Source of the DNA: Nymphaea colorata
Lineage: Eukaryota; Streptophyta; Magnoliopsida; Nymphaeales; Nymphaeaceae
Reading direction: 5' to 3'
Length of the DNA stretch: 64,000 bases
NCBI RefSeq assembly: GCF_008831285.2
Contig: NC_045138.2
Span: 6,231,205-6,295,204, forward strand
Positions 1-10,571 of the stretch are shown here, in pieces. The position numbers were made by a program, and so were the translations under genes. Position 1 is the stretch's first letter. Every line of letters starts with the position of its first letter. The notes under the pieces are model-generated. The model made no database searches. It saw only the letters and a program-made list of their open reading frames with translations, and had not been told where the DNA came from.

Positions 1-2450
1 AAGTACTAGTGATGAAAGATAGAGGCAGACAAAAAAACCACAATAAATGACATGACAAATCAAAATATATGCCCAAATGAAAGCTCAAGATGATAGGTAA
101 ATGCTTTCACTGTGGTATGTCAGGTCACAGAAAGAAGAAAAAGAATAGAAAAAAAAAAAAGTCAAGAGAGTGTGAAACCAAAAGAATACATTGTAGTTGC
201 TTTAGATGATAAGGTAGAATTACTTTTATCTTATATGAGAAAAATGATTGTCTTATAGTTGAGAATGGTGATTCTACATGGATATTAGATACTGGGGCAT
301 CTTATCATACCACATAATGTCAAGATTTGTTCTCATCCTATAAAGCGGGTGATCTTGCAGTAGTTCACATGGACAACAGTGGCACTTCTAAGATTATTGA
401 GGTAGGGGATGTTTGCATTGAAACAAGCACATGATGTAAATTGACTTTACAAGATGTGAAACATGTTCCAGATCTTAGAGTGAATCTGATTTCTGTTGGA
501 AAACTAAGTGAAGATGGGTATTGTATATCTTTTAGTTAGGTTGGTTTGAAACTAACAAAGGGGACATTAGATTTGGCTTTTTGTATGGTATGAAGTCTCG
601 AATCTATAGTAGTGAGGTAATGCAATTACTAATAGTACTTTGTCAGATTTGTGTTATAGAAGGTTAGGTTACATGAGTCAAAGATGAATCAACTTGCTTG
701 CTGGTAAAAATTTATTACCAAAGGCAGATGGTGTATAATTATCTCCTTGTGATAATTGCTTCGTTGAAAAGTTGTAGATAATCTCTTTTTAGAAAAAGCA
801 CTCTTAAAAAAAACTAAAGATATATTAGATTTAGTTTATTCAGATGTGTGTAGTCCTATAAATATGACATCTAGTGGTGGAACATCTTATTTTGTCATAT
901 TTATTGATGAGGCATCAAGAAAGATGTGGGCCTTTTACAATGAAAATAAAAGTGAAGTACTTCATGGAGATTTATGCAGTAGTTGAGCGTGAGATAGGTA
1001 AGAAAATGAAGAGATTGTATACAAATAACGGTGGTGAGTACATAGTTTCTTCTCTGCAAGAATATAAACATGGTATTATACATGAAAAGGTAGTTCCCTA
1101 TACTCCACAATAGAACCAAATAATTTTCTATCTTGCTTTATGTAGACTAAGCAATTTTAAGGAGTGGTAATGCAATACTGCAATTTATTTGATCAACAAA
1201 TCTTCTTCAGTGCCTTTAGATGGAGATATTTTACAAAGGGTTTGGTCAGATAAAGACATAAAGTGTGACCACCTCAGAGTTTTTTTTGCAATGCTTTTAT
1301 GCATGTACCTAAAGAACATCAAACCAAACTAGATGATAAAGCTATTCTTTTAATATTTCTTGGTTATACAGATGATGAGTTTGGTTACATGTTATGGGAT
1401 CCAATGAATGACAAGATCTATAGGGTAGTGATGTTATCTTTAGAGAAGATCAGACAATTGAAAATGTCATTGAAGGCAAACAGTTAGATGTGAAGCTAGT
1501 GGTGTTCATGAGTCAACCTATGCAAAACCTGAAGAACTTTCATCTGAGCATGGTGAGACTCATGAAAATGTAGAAGAGGAAATAGAGGCAAAGGAGCAGT
1601 ATACAAATGACAGTTCTATGGAAACTCAAACTGATTATGAACATAAGTTGGAAGAGGAACTTCCTCATTCAAAGCCAATTGAAGAGCAATTTAGGAGAGG
1701 TAAAAGAGCACGTATTCCATCTACTAGATATTTTACTAATGAATATACTATGTTTGCAGATAGTGAAGAGGTAGAATCTTATGTAGAGATGTTAGATGAT
1801 GTGCATAAAGATGAATGAATTCAAGCAATACCGGAAGAAATGTATTCTTTATATAAGAATCACAGTTTTGATTTGGTAGACCTTCTAAAAGGTAAGAAAG
1901 TATTGCAAAATAAGTAGATCTACAAGCATAAAAATGAAGGCCAAGACAAGTTGAGGTACAAAGCCTAATTAGTGGTGAAAGGTTTCAAGCAGGAAAGATG
2001 TATTGATTTTGATAAAATTTTCTCTCCTGTGGTTCAAATGTCATCTATCTGGGTAATACTTGGTTTGGTGGCATATCTAGACTTGAAGTTGGAATAGTTA
2101 TACATAAAAACTGCTTTTCTTCACGGAGATCTAAAAGAAAAAATCTACATGACACAAACAAAAGGTTTTGTAGCTGACAGGAAGAAACAAATGACTCGCA
2201 CGTTAAGGAAGAACATTTACAAATTTAAACAAGCACCTAAGCAATGGTACAAGAAATTTGATGCATTTATGATAAATCAAAAATATTGTAGGTCAACTGT
2301 AGATCATTGTGTCTAAATCAAAGAGTTGTCATCAGGTAACTTCATTATCCTGGTGTTAAATGTAGATAACATGCTTATTGTTGGACAAGATTGTGAACTG
2401 ATTAGCCAATTAAAGAAGGACATGAGCAAGTATGGGGTCTAGGATTGGGT
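1..2450 (+). pseudogene. Ty1/copia (Tnt1-like) gag-pol remnant, block D copy 1
   Basis: Decayed copia polyprotein read across several frames. A gag zinc knuckle lies near 100-150 (CFHCGMSGH, fourth ligand lost). A protease motif STWILDTGASYH lies near 275-312. Integrase-core traces with a degraded GGEY region lie near 840-1,130. The post-integrase stretch KLDDKAILLIFLGY...DEFGYMLWDP is at 1,299-1,487. The spacer with RIPSTRYFTNEY is at 1,618-1,818, and the reverse transcriptase runs from about 1,820 to 2,450 (KTAFLHGDL, then VDNMLIVGQD in place of the usual VDDMLIVG). It stops inside the RT palm, so RNase H and LTRs are missing. Many in-frame stops and at least one frameshift (near 1,427) make it non-functional. 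Several of these lesions recur in the copy at 16,511-18,735, so the element was dead before the block duplicated. The left end runs off the window. Confidence 0.85.
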
Positions 2451-3105
2451 TCAGGATCCAAAGATTAAATTTGAATATAGTGTTTTTGAAAAAAATTGCG
2501 GTGATCACAAACATGCTTTTAATTTTTTTTTTTGCACAAGATTGAGATGCGAAATCAAAGGCAAGGCCTATTCATGCATGCACGTCGCTCAATAGTATCA
2601 AAATTTGTTATTTTGTTCTCGACTTTGGATTTTGAATTAAAATTCTCGCTTTACATCTAGACTTTGGTTTTGGAACTAATTTAGATCCGAGAGAGGCTTT
2701 ATGGGTCTGTGTTGCTAGTTTGGACTTAATTTCGTTTGTTGGGCTCAATTATGGTCGTTGGGCTCAATTATGGACTTTGGCTTCATATTTTGGATCATGG
2801 TCTGTATTTTAGATACAGGACTTTGATTTGGATCCACATCTTAATCTAAAGTTGAATTTTGGAATTAAATCATACATTTGTATTCAGATATGGGTCTAGA
2901 AGTTCGTTTTGGATCGAGTGGTCGAGAATTGGATTTGGATATGGCTATAGAAGTTTGCCTTGGATCTAGGGTTGAAATTTGAATTTGGATACTAATTTAG
3001 AAGTCTACTTTGGGTTGAGCTTGGACTCAGGGTTCAAAATTAGACCCAAATCACTATAATGATTGTTGAAATAACCGATAATCTTGTTTGAATGAAATAC
3101 AGTCC
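2451..3105. repeat. W module: TTTGGA/GAATTTG-rich repeat, copy 1
   Basis: Low-complexity but recognisable stretch with many variants of 'ggatttgga' and 'ttgaattttgg' on the + strand, entered by a T-rich tract followed by 'attgagatgcg'. The same order of phrases is found at 18,736-19,385, 28,935-29,480 and 53,235-53,790. I see no coding capacity or terminal repeats. It directly follows the broken RT here, but follows the GC-rich patch in copies 2 and 3. Confidence 0.7.
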
Positions 3106-3700
3106 TTTAAAAAAAATTGGGGTGATAACGGATGTAGTAGTAAAATAGCTGTAAATGAATCAACTTTCAGATCTCTATGTATAGATGAAAAAAAACTATA
3201 TCTTGATGTATTATGTAACATGGATGTCGATTTTTAGTGTTATGATTGACATTGTATGTTGCTTAATATTTATTACTATCGATTGTGCATTCAAGAGTTT
3301 AGAGTCTTTGTATTTATGTTTCCTACTGTGCGTGTACTTTATTTGAGACAATAAAGTAGGAAAAAAGACCACTCATATTCATTATTGTTCAAAAGCTTTC
3401 ATGCCAAAGATGTATATATAAAATGGGAGATATAGTGCCAACACAAAGGCAACAAATGATTTAAATTTGAGAGTTACAGTTGAAAAAGCTCATATGTTAT
3501 TGCATTCAATAACAAGGACGAGAAATTTATGTTTTAATATTAATGCAATCATTGAATCCTGCCTAAATGTAGCATTAACAATTGTATGTTCCAAAATCTT
3601 AGGAGGCTTTATATTCAAGTTTTTTCCTAATTTAAACTTGTGGTTTACTTGAGAGAGTATAGTTGGTGGAAAGACCCCTCATATCCATAATTGTTTTAAA
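3106..3700. repeat. V array: two ~300-bp tandem monomers
   Basis: Two head-to-tail diverged monomers. The landmark phrase 'ttatttgagacaataaag' near 3,341 recurs as 'ttacttgagagagtatag' near 3,646, about 305 bp later. Each monomer carries, in order, 'gggagatatagtgcc', 'caacaaatgatttaaattt', 'gcattcaataacaagga', 'gcctaaatgtagcatt' and 'gtatgttccaaa'. The same family recurs in every large unit of the window. The second monomer is cut by the minus-strand copia fragment. Confidence 0.75.
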
Positions 3701-4945
3701 CCATAAAGAACTTTCTTAAGTCATAAAGCTTTGTCTTGAGGCAAGTCAAGTCCAAGAAGGGCGCTCATGAAAACAACTTTATTTAAGTTGTTGTTTAGAA
3801 AAATATTTTCAACATCTACTTGAAAAATAGGGCATTGTTTAGTAGAAGCAGCTGCAATAAGAGTTCTAATAGAGGTCATACGAGCAACTAGAACAAAAGT
3901 TTCTTCATAGTCAATCCCATATTCTTGAGCATTGCTCTTAGCGACAAATCTAGCCTTATACCTTTCTAATTTGCCTCCACCTCTAGTTTTGACCTTATAG
4001 ATCCACCTATATCCTAGGGTCGTTTTCCTTGTAGGTAAAGAAACAATTTCCCAAGTCTCATTACTTTAGAGAGCTTTAAGCTCAAGATTCACGGCTTCAA
4101 TCCAATTTGGATATTCTTTAGTCTCACAATAAGATGAAGGCTGATAAAAATAATGATGTGCCATAAGACAAGCTCGGTATTTATGAGAAAAGCATTCATA
4201 TGCAATAAATCTTTGGGATGGTCTAACATGCTTTTGAGACCTTCTAGGATGTGATTGATTAGTTTCTTGAGTTGCATGACTCCTTCCCCTATAAACAATA
4301 ATATCCCCAAAGGATCATCATTTGTAGAACTTTCTTTTCCAATTTCATCAACTTGATCCTCATCATTAGAATCATCATCATCACCAAAATCAGTCCATAC
4401 AAAAAACATAATCCTCTAGTTGCTTGGATTCATTCTTAATGCCATCTTCATCTTCCAAAAATATCACATTTCTAATAACATAAACTTTGTCCTTCTCAAT
4501 ATCATAGCATCTATAACCATTTTGTGTTTTTGAGTAACTAATGAACACACAATTGATGGCTTTAGAGGAAACTTTATCATTTTTGTCACTGAAAACATAA
4601 CATTACAGCAAAAGCCTTAAGTCTATTATAATTTGGCTTAATATTGTATAATCTTTCAAATGGAGAAATATGTTTCAAGATTATCGTAGACATTCTATTA
4701 ATCGACTAGGATGATTTAGAACAGTTTCAGCCCAAAAATTTTGTAGGAACATTTTTGGATAAGAGAAGTGCTCTTACAGTTTGAATAATGTGTCTATGCT
4801 TTCGTTCAGCCACTCCATTTTGTTGTGGAGTCTTTGGACAAGATTTTTGATGTAAGATGCCTTTGCCTTTTAGAAATTGTTCAAATTCATTAGAAATAAA
4901 CTCACCTCCTGAATCATTTCTCAACTCATCATACAATTGTATAAA
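3701..4945 (-). pseudogene. Ty1/copia integrase-RT remnant, second lineage, block D copy 1
   Basis: Read on the minus strand from 4,945 down to 3,701. It begins in the integrase core with a GGEF motif (RNDSGGEFISNEF), then TPQQNGVAERKHRH and the downstream alpha-helix region, within the open frame 4,936-4,727. It continues through a linker rich in Asp/Glu (4,409-4,089) and enters the RT with WIYKVKTR, YKARFVAK, YGIDYEETF, a FQVDV-type motif and LYGLKQ near 3,715. The RT palm active site, RNase H, gag, protease and LTRs are missing. Its sequence differs clearly from the + strand copia next to it, so two elements were brought together in opposite orientation. The block copy at 19,966-21,190 preserves the same ends. 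Confidence 0.8.
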
Positions 4946-6640
4946 TCAAACTTCTTAGGCTTGTCAGAATGTGCCTTCTTCGTCAAAGCTGTTTTTTCCC
5001 ACCTTAAGGAGCACTTATACATGACACTATTTCCAATTCTGTGTTCTTTTATCTTTCCATACAAGTTATAGTTCTTTTCATGTAGTTATAGCTTTCCACC
5101 ACATAAAAATAATTTTGTATTTTTGTTCATTTTCATGAGCCATCCACACTTCAATTTCTACTACCAGCTAGATATTCCCATGTGAACAAGGGTTTTCGAC
5201 TTTTCTCTAACATTTTTGCCCTTTTAACACGGATTAGGCTATCTTGAAGATTTCTTTCTTCTATGAGAATAGAAGTTTTCTTGCATGTTGAAGTTTCCTC
5301 ACCAAATTGGACATATAATTCTCTCTTGTCCTTAGTGAACATAAGAGTACCATATTAAAAGACGCCTGACTTCTACAAGCTCAACAACAGGGACATCATA
5401 GAACAGTATGATGGAGCTTAGGCCAGCTTTGCCAGAACATCAGTAAGAGCAAAGATAGTCTAAAATTAGTATTTCTCTACTTCTGTCAAGCTCTTTATCT
5501 TGACTGCATGATCAAGCTGACCAACAAAAGAAGTGATCATCAGAATCCTCAAAATAAACCAGACACATGTTTTCAAGAACACATGTGTTGCTGATGACAA
5601 AAAAATGTGTCCTTCCTAGAAATGCCCCAGCTCATGGAATCTGAGCCTCAAAATACAATGTTTGAACCCTCAGTACCCATGCTTGATGAAAATCAACTCA
5701 CCCCTGTTCATCCCCATTTCAATCCTTGTATTTTGCTTGACGCCATAGATCCTCTCCTCGTCAAATCTTTGCATATTTGTCCCTCCACCATAGGTAACCA
5801 TTGCTCTCTCCCTCTCTCATCAGTGTTTGTCTGCTGTGAAGAGAGGCCTTGCAAAGCAGCCATATTTTTGTGTATGTTTGTGAAGGTGGAGTAGTGATTC
5901 TGGAAGAGTGAAGGCTTTTTGTGCAGGCCTGTGAGAGAAGGAGAGGTGGTTCTCTTTGTTGGTCACAGAACTATTTCAACATAAGGGTTTTGAAGCTCTA
6001 GTAATGGTGAAGGTGAGATTTAGGCCCTTTTCCTCCTCGTTTTCTTGTTTAGGATATGATTCATCAAGGAAAATTCCTTTATTCTTATCTGCTAAAAGTT
6101 CTTCCTCATCATCGTCACCATCGTCAGTTGCTGTATTCAGGTACACCCTAATTTTTCTACTTTGTGCTTGCACTCTGTGTAGCTGGGTCTTTTATGATTG
6201 CCTTCATTCTCTCACACTGCCCTTCCCTTTCTTGGATCAAACAGTTCCAGATTTTCCATCTCGATCTGAGAATTGTCGGGAGGGATTTCTAGCCGTTGGT
6301 TGGATCGTACCCAGCTCATTCCCCTTTTCCTGTTTTCCTGGCACCGTTTGATCCAAGAAAGAGGAGGGAAATGTGAGAGGAAGAAAGCAAGTAGAAAACC
6401 CATATGTACTGAGTACAGGCAAAAAATGGAGAAATTAAGGTTTACTTGATTACAAAAACTGACGATGGTGACGATGATGAGGGAAAACTTGTAGCAGAGA
6501 AGGACATTTTCTTTTGAGGCTCGCGTTCCAGGGGTTGGAGCTTTTCCAGGAAGGTTGACTTTTGTTCTTCTTGGACAGAATGATGCTTTGTTGTCATTTT
6601 TTTTCTAGGCAGACGTGTTTAATTGTTAAAGATGTGAAAG
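4946..6640. repeat. U2 module, copy 1
   Basis: Module of about 1.7 kb also present at 21,191-22,735 and, split in two, at 7,215-7,909 plus 46,967-47,890. It has gene-like stretches without an intact frame. One is a minus-strand open stretch at 5,342-5,151. Another is a plus-strand stretch around 5,607-5,804 ending in a splice-donor-like 'ataggtaacc'; a second donor-like 'attcaggta' lies near 6,140. I do not recognise a protein family. It could be a captured host-gene fragment or noncoding repeat DNA. Its 3' half holds the palindrome described separately. Confidence 0.55.
6082..6502. repeat. Imperfect palindrome (foldback) in U2, copy 1
   Basis: The two halves are reverse complements with mismatches and small gaps, with arms of roughly 190 bp around a short centre near 6,290. 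Matching landmarks are 'catcatcgtcaccatcgtca' on the left (6,108-6,127) with its complement on the right (near 6,461-6,480), and 'tttcttggatcaaac' at 6,229-6,243 with 'gtttgatccaagaaa' at 6,347-6,361. The structure recurs at 22,181-22,597 and 47,371-47,791. This explains why similar open frames appear on both strands here. Confidence 0.75.
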
Positions 6641-6912
6641 TAATTTCCATCAGAAAATGAAAAAAGAGCAATTGCCTCAGACATTCTAATTGTTAAAGAT
6701 CTGAAAGTAATTTCCATCAAAAAATGCAAAACCAAATTAAAAACTGCTCTGTTCTGATTAGCAGAAGGCTTTCAAAGACATTTGAGGACCAAACATCTTG
6801 TAAATGTATACAAAACAAGGCTTAGCGCAACTTCGTCAAAGAAAAACAATGCACAATCTTTAAATGAAACTTCCCAATAACCCAAGTTTTACCCTAATGT
6901 GTCTATGGGAGA

Positions 6913-6950
<38 letters not shown>

Positions 6951-7090
6951 ATGAGGTGGAGTGGCCACCGCGAGAGAAGGAGCGTCAGATCATCAATGGC
7001 CACGGTGGGGAGACATTGAAAGTAGAGGTCAGAGCAATATTCATGACAATTCTGAATAGGTGGAAAGCGCAAACTGTCTTTCTGTATTCA
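6641..7090 (-). repeat. Inverted fragment of module U3, copy 1
   Basis: The reverse complement matches the part of U3 seen on + at about 23,925-24,190. Shared features include the 'tgatgatctg' phrase, a pyrimidine-rich tract, 'gggttattgggaagtttcatt', 'gacgaagttgc' and 'taagccttgttt'. It contains a (GT)n(GA)n microsatellite. The same inverted piece ends the other block D at 22,736-23,105. Confidence 0.65.
6913..6949. repeat. (TG)n(AG)n compound microsatellite
   Basis: About eight TG units run directly into about ten AG units. The equivalent site in the second block D (23,006-23,047) has a shorter, interrupted tract. Confidence 0.9.
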
Positions 7091-7214
7091 ATAATTTGAG
7101 AAGAGAAACGTTACTAGAAAAGAAAATGCAAGAGCGTGGGATAAACACAACATTGAAAGTACATGTCATTGCTACGACTGATTTCGCAAGAACTTTTTAA
7201 AACTGGTGCTCACT
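7091..7214. other. Short single-copy spacer
   Basis: Between the inverted U3 piece and the next U2 half. I see no coding, RNA or repeat signal in it. Confidence 0.4.
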
Positions 7215-7909
7215 TCCAAGCTTGTCAGGATGTGAATACCCTGTCAAAACGGTTTTTCCCCACGTTAAGGAGCACTTATACGTGACACTTTTCAATTCTG
7301 TGTTTATTTTTTCAGACAAGTAATAGTTCTTTTCATATAGTTATAGCTTGCCACTACATGAAAATAATTTTGCATTTTTGTTCCTTTTGATGAGTCATCC
7401 ATACCTCAATTTCTACTTCTAGCTAGATATTTCCATATGAACAAGGGTTTTCGACTTTTCACTAACATTTTTTCACTTTTAACGCTGATTAGGCTATCTT
7501 GAAGTTTTCTTGCATGTTGAAGTTTCCTCACCAAATTGAACATATGATTCTCTCTTGTCCATAGTGAACATAAGAGTACCATATTAAAGGATGTCGACTT
7601 CTACAAGCTCACCAACAGGGATGTGACAGAACAGAATCCGTGGAGCTTAGACCAGCTTTCCCAGAACATCATTAAGAGCGGAGATGGTCTGAAAGTAGTA
7701 TTTCTCTACTTCCGGCAAGCTCTTTATCTTGACTGCATGATCAAACTGACCAACAGAAGAAGTGATCATCAGAATCCTCGAAATAAACCAGACACAAGTT
7801 TTCAGGAACACATGTGTTGCTGACAACAAAAAAATGTGTCCTTCCTAGAAACGCCCCAGCTCATGGTATGTGAGCCTCAAAATAAAATGTTCGAACACTC
7901 AGTACCCTT
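7215..7909. repeat. U2 module, left half of a split copy
   Basis: Matches the first part of U2 (4,960-5,690 and 21,205-21,775). It starts at 'cttgtcaggatgtg', runs through 'ttaaggagcacttatac', and stops abruptly at 7,909 in 'cagtaccctt'. In the unsplit copies that phrase continues as 'atgcttgatgaaaatcaa'. The missing continuation is found at 46,967, directly after the copia 3' LTR. An open stretch at 7,623-7,823 is shared with 21,511-21,741 but has no recognised family. Confidence 0.7.
7905..7909. other. Left target-site duplication CCCTT
   Basis: The five bases just before the TG start of the LTR fragment are CCCTT. The same five bases follow the CA end of the 3' LTR at 46,962-46,966. Five base pairs is the normal copia duplication length. 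Confidence 0.65.
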
Positions 7910-8121
7910 TGATGAATGGTAATGCAAAAAAAATTAAAAACATGTGCATGTCTTTATGAAGAAGGTGAAGGGTTGAACTTTTGGGTTCCCCAAAAGTTCC
8001 ATCGTGCCATGACAAGTGCCCCTTCACCTTGTCTATTTTAATTTTCAGTTTTTTTGTTTTTAATGTCAATAATAGCCATAGTGGAATCACCAAGATTCAT
8101 GTCATTTATGTTTCAGTTTTT
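7910..8121 (+). mobile_element. Truncated copia 5' LTR (first ~212 bp)
   Basis: Starts with TGATGAA and is nearly collinear with 46,540-46,752, the first half of the 3' LTR at the far end of the window. Shared phrases include 'atgtctttatgaagaaggtg', 'gggttccccaaaagttccat' and 'caagtgccccttcaccttg'. It breaks off in a T-run ('tttcagtttttag') and is replaced by the start of unit copy 1. The second LTR half, primer-binding site and leader are not here. Confidence 0.8.
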
Positions 8122-8199
8122 AGATCACTTTGCAAAATCAATTTAGTGTTCTTTTAAGAATTTAAGTAAGTTTATAAAAGGAAGATCTTAAATTTAAGA

Positions 8200-8201
<2 letters not shown>

Positions 8202-8256
<55 letters not shown>
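8202..8256. repeat. (AT)27 microsatellite
   Basis: Uninterrupted alternating AT of about 55 bp. Confidence 0.95.
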
Positions 8257-8258
<2 letters not shown>

Positions 8259-8380
8259 TTTGTAAAAAGAAGGTGTTAACTCAAAGAGAGAGACATATAG
8301 ATTCTACAGAGAGAAAGTGGGAATCTATAAAAGAATATGTTAAATCAAAGAGAGAGAAAAGAGAAAGAGAGATATTCATG

Positions 8381-8386
<6 letters not shown>

Positions 8387-8411
<25 letters not shown>

Positions 8412-8412
8412 A
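8387..8412. repeat. (AT)13 microsatellite
   Basis: About 26 bp here, against about 88 bp at the equivalent position 60,287-60,374 in copy 4. Confidence 0.95.
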
Positions 8413-8440
8413 ACATGTATATACACATATACATATATGA

Positions 8441-9540
8441 AAACTAAAATTAAGAAATAACTTGGAGTATTTTCGACTTCAAATTTTCTACATAGGCGGA
8501 GGGGAACTTGGGCACATGTAAGAGCTTAGGCTAAGTCTCCAAAACCTCATTAAAGAGAGTTCTTATTTTTGAATTTTTTTTAAAAACATGATTCCAAGTA
8601 TTTTCATATAAGCATAAAACAATAATCATTTCATCTACTATAAGGAAATTTATTTCTCCCACAATTAGATATGGAAGAAAATCAAGCACACACGCAATGA
8701 AAAGTTAATAACATAAGAAAACACTCATTGAGATCCCTAATCGGGTGATTAAAAGAAATGCTAAACGTAAGGATGTCTTGAAGACACATTTGTAAGGGGT
8801 TTTTTGGGTTGGACAAATTCCAACATAAAAAATCAACATAATAACAAAGAAATCTCAATCCAAGCACTCATTGTTATCATTTGTTCGCATATTAATTAAG
8901 GAATCAATAAACTATGTATCATCCTTTGAAAGCAAAGTATACATTTAAGAGAAGAGAGAAGCATATTTCAATCCTAGATGAAATTTCGTTTCACCTTGCT
9001 CATGTTTTCGGTTCACCCAAGAATAGCTCTTGACTCTAGAGAGGAGATTTGAGAGTTTTCTAATATGGCCATGGGAAGATGAAAAAGGAAAAAAAAAGGA
9101 AAGGAAAAGGATTGGGATATTGACTACATCTAATGAAAATGATTTTAGAAAATTAGTCTTCTTTTTCCAGATAATCCTAAAGCTTCCTCGAATGAAGCTC
9201 CAAGGTGTTGAAAATGTCTCTCCAAGAGGCCTCCTCGTGCTTCCTTGTAGAGTGGCAGCTGGAGAAGCTTTCTCCCGAGGTTGGAGAAGAAGAAGAAGAT
9301 AAAAGGAGAGAAATAGAGAGAGAGTTAGGAGAAAAACTCTAAGTCTTTAAATGAGAAAGTATTATAGGTTTCCCAAAAGTTAGCTCATGCACAAGAGAGA
9401 AGATTTTGAAGATATTTATGGAGAGTTTTGGAGTCAAAACTCAAAATTTGAATTTAACAATATTTTCATGCGAATTTCAAGTATTTTTGAATTTATTTAA
9501 AATTTTATTTTCAATAGGTCTTGACCAAATGAGGTTGGCT
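8441..9540. repeat. Module M, copy 1
   Basis: About 1.1 kb of AT-rich sequence shared with 27,400-28,505, 52,073-52,665 (3' part only) and 60,418-61,465. Landmarks include 'ggcggaggggaacttggg', 'aagaccacttg'-like phrases, 'cttcctcgaatgaagctc' and 'ggagtcaaaactcaaa'. Open stretches at 9,030-9,302 (+) and 8,867-8,682 (-) are repeated in copy 4 but look like chance frames. It may be part of an old LTR, but I see no terminal repeats to prove it. Confidence 0.55.
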
Positions 9541-9830
9541 CTCAGACCTGCAAACACCCCATTGGGAGTGTGGGCAGGGCTAGTGCCCACCTAGCAGACC
9601 AAAACGGCCCTTAAGGGGTGGGTCGCGGTCACATCACTCGTGGCAGTGCGTGGCGCGGCTGTGCGCCTTGGTCAGAGCGTATGGCCTGGCCATGTGCTGC
9701 TCGGCCAGGGCGTTTGGAGTGTGCAGGCACGCCCTCTTATTGGTTTGCTTTGGACCAATAAGGGGTGGCTTTTGCCCCTGGCTTCCAAGGTGGTCCCACA
9801 CATAAAACAACATAAAAATTATTTTTAAAA
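9541..9830. repeat. GC-rich patch, copy 1
   Basis: A locally GC-rich stretch in an AT-rich setting. It opens with 'gggcagggctagtgccc', then carries the 'cgtggcgcggctgtgcgcc' phrase and a small hairpin ('cttattggt' against 'accaataag', 9,736-9,761). Copies are at 28,505-28,730 (diverged), 52,675-53,040 and 61,470-61,760. Copy 3 holds about 110 bp (52,748-52,860) that copies 1 and 4 both lack. Confidence 0.65.
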
Positions 9831-9889
9831 CACACATTTTAAAGGGCAAAAAGATCTTTTGTTACAGAGGCACCAACTTCATTTTGCGT

Positions 9890-9909
9890 GGACCAATAAG
9901 GGGTGGCTT
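9890..9909. other. Templated 20-bp filler at a deletion junction
   Basis: GGACCAATAAGGGGTGGCTT occurs at 9,752-9,771 and again at 9,890-9,909. The second copy sits exactly where the W module and first V monomer present in copies 2 and 3 are missing. The same junction is present in copy 4 at 61,828-61,847. Confidence 0.7.
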
Positions 9910-10545
9910 GTACTTTATTTGAGACAATAAAGTAGGAAAAAATACCTCTCATATGCATCATTGTTCAAAAGCTTTCATGCTGTCGATGTATATATAAAAT
10001 GGGAGATATAGTGCCAAAACTAGGGCAACAAATGATTTAAATTTGAGAGTTATGGGTGAAAAAGCTCATGTGTCAATGCATTCAAATAACAAGGACGAGA
10101 ATTTTATGTTTTAATATTGCATTCATTGAATCCCGCCTAAATGTAGCATTAACAATTGTATGTTCCAAAGTCATGAGAACCTTTATATTCAAGTTTTTTC
10201 CTAATTTAAACTTGTGATTTACTTGAGAGAGTATAGTTGGTGGAAAGACCCCACATATCCACAATTCTCTAAACTTACATATAAAGTAGGAGATATGGTG
10301 CAAAAGCTACTCACAATTGATTCAAATTTAGGAGTCATATGTACAAGTAAAAATGCTCGTCTCCTAATGTATTCAATAACAAGGATGGGAATTTTAGATT
10401 TAATGTTAATGTTGTCACTGGATGCTGCCTAAATTTAATGCTAGCATTTATACTTTTGAAAGTGTGAGTCTTAGTATTTAAATTTCTAATTTAAGCTTAT
10501 GTTTTATTTGGGAGAGTATAGTTGATGGAATTAAAGACCCCTCAT
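9910..10545. repeat. V array: two ~295-bp tandem monomers, copy 1
   Basis: The phrase 'ttacttgagagagtatag' near 10,209 recurs as 'tttatttgggagagtatag' near 10,503, a spacing of about 294 bp. The internal order of landmarks is the same as at 3,106-3,700. An equivalent array in copy 4 (61,848-62,480) is nearly identical. Confidence 0.75.
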
Positions 10546-10571
10546 GGCTTCATGGCCTCATCGGCTTTGCC

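Larger units (their letters stand above)
8122..8440. repeat. Start of unit copy 1, with two (AT)n tracts
   Basis: Sequence matching 51,505-51,560 of copy 3, then a purine-rich 'agagagaaa' stretch matching 27,195-27,380 and 60,163-60,390. It contains (AT)n at 8,202-8,256 and 8,387-8,412. There is no gene signal. Confidence 0.7.

Noticed and set aside
3106-3700. CRISPR-like or phage-type repeat array
   Set aside because: Monomers are about 300 bp, contiguous and diverged in a plant nuclear setting, without short repeats and unique spacers.
1-5340. Endogenous pararetrovirus origin for the polyprotein pieces
   Set aside because: The domain order protease-integrase-RT and the copia-type GVAERKNR/YVDD/SSSEAEYI motifs fit Ty1/copia. 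No coat or movement-protein signature was seen.
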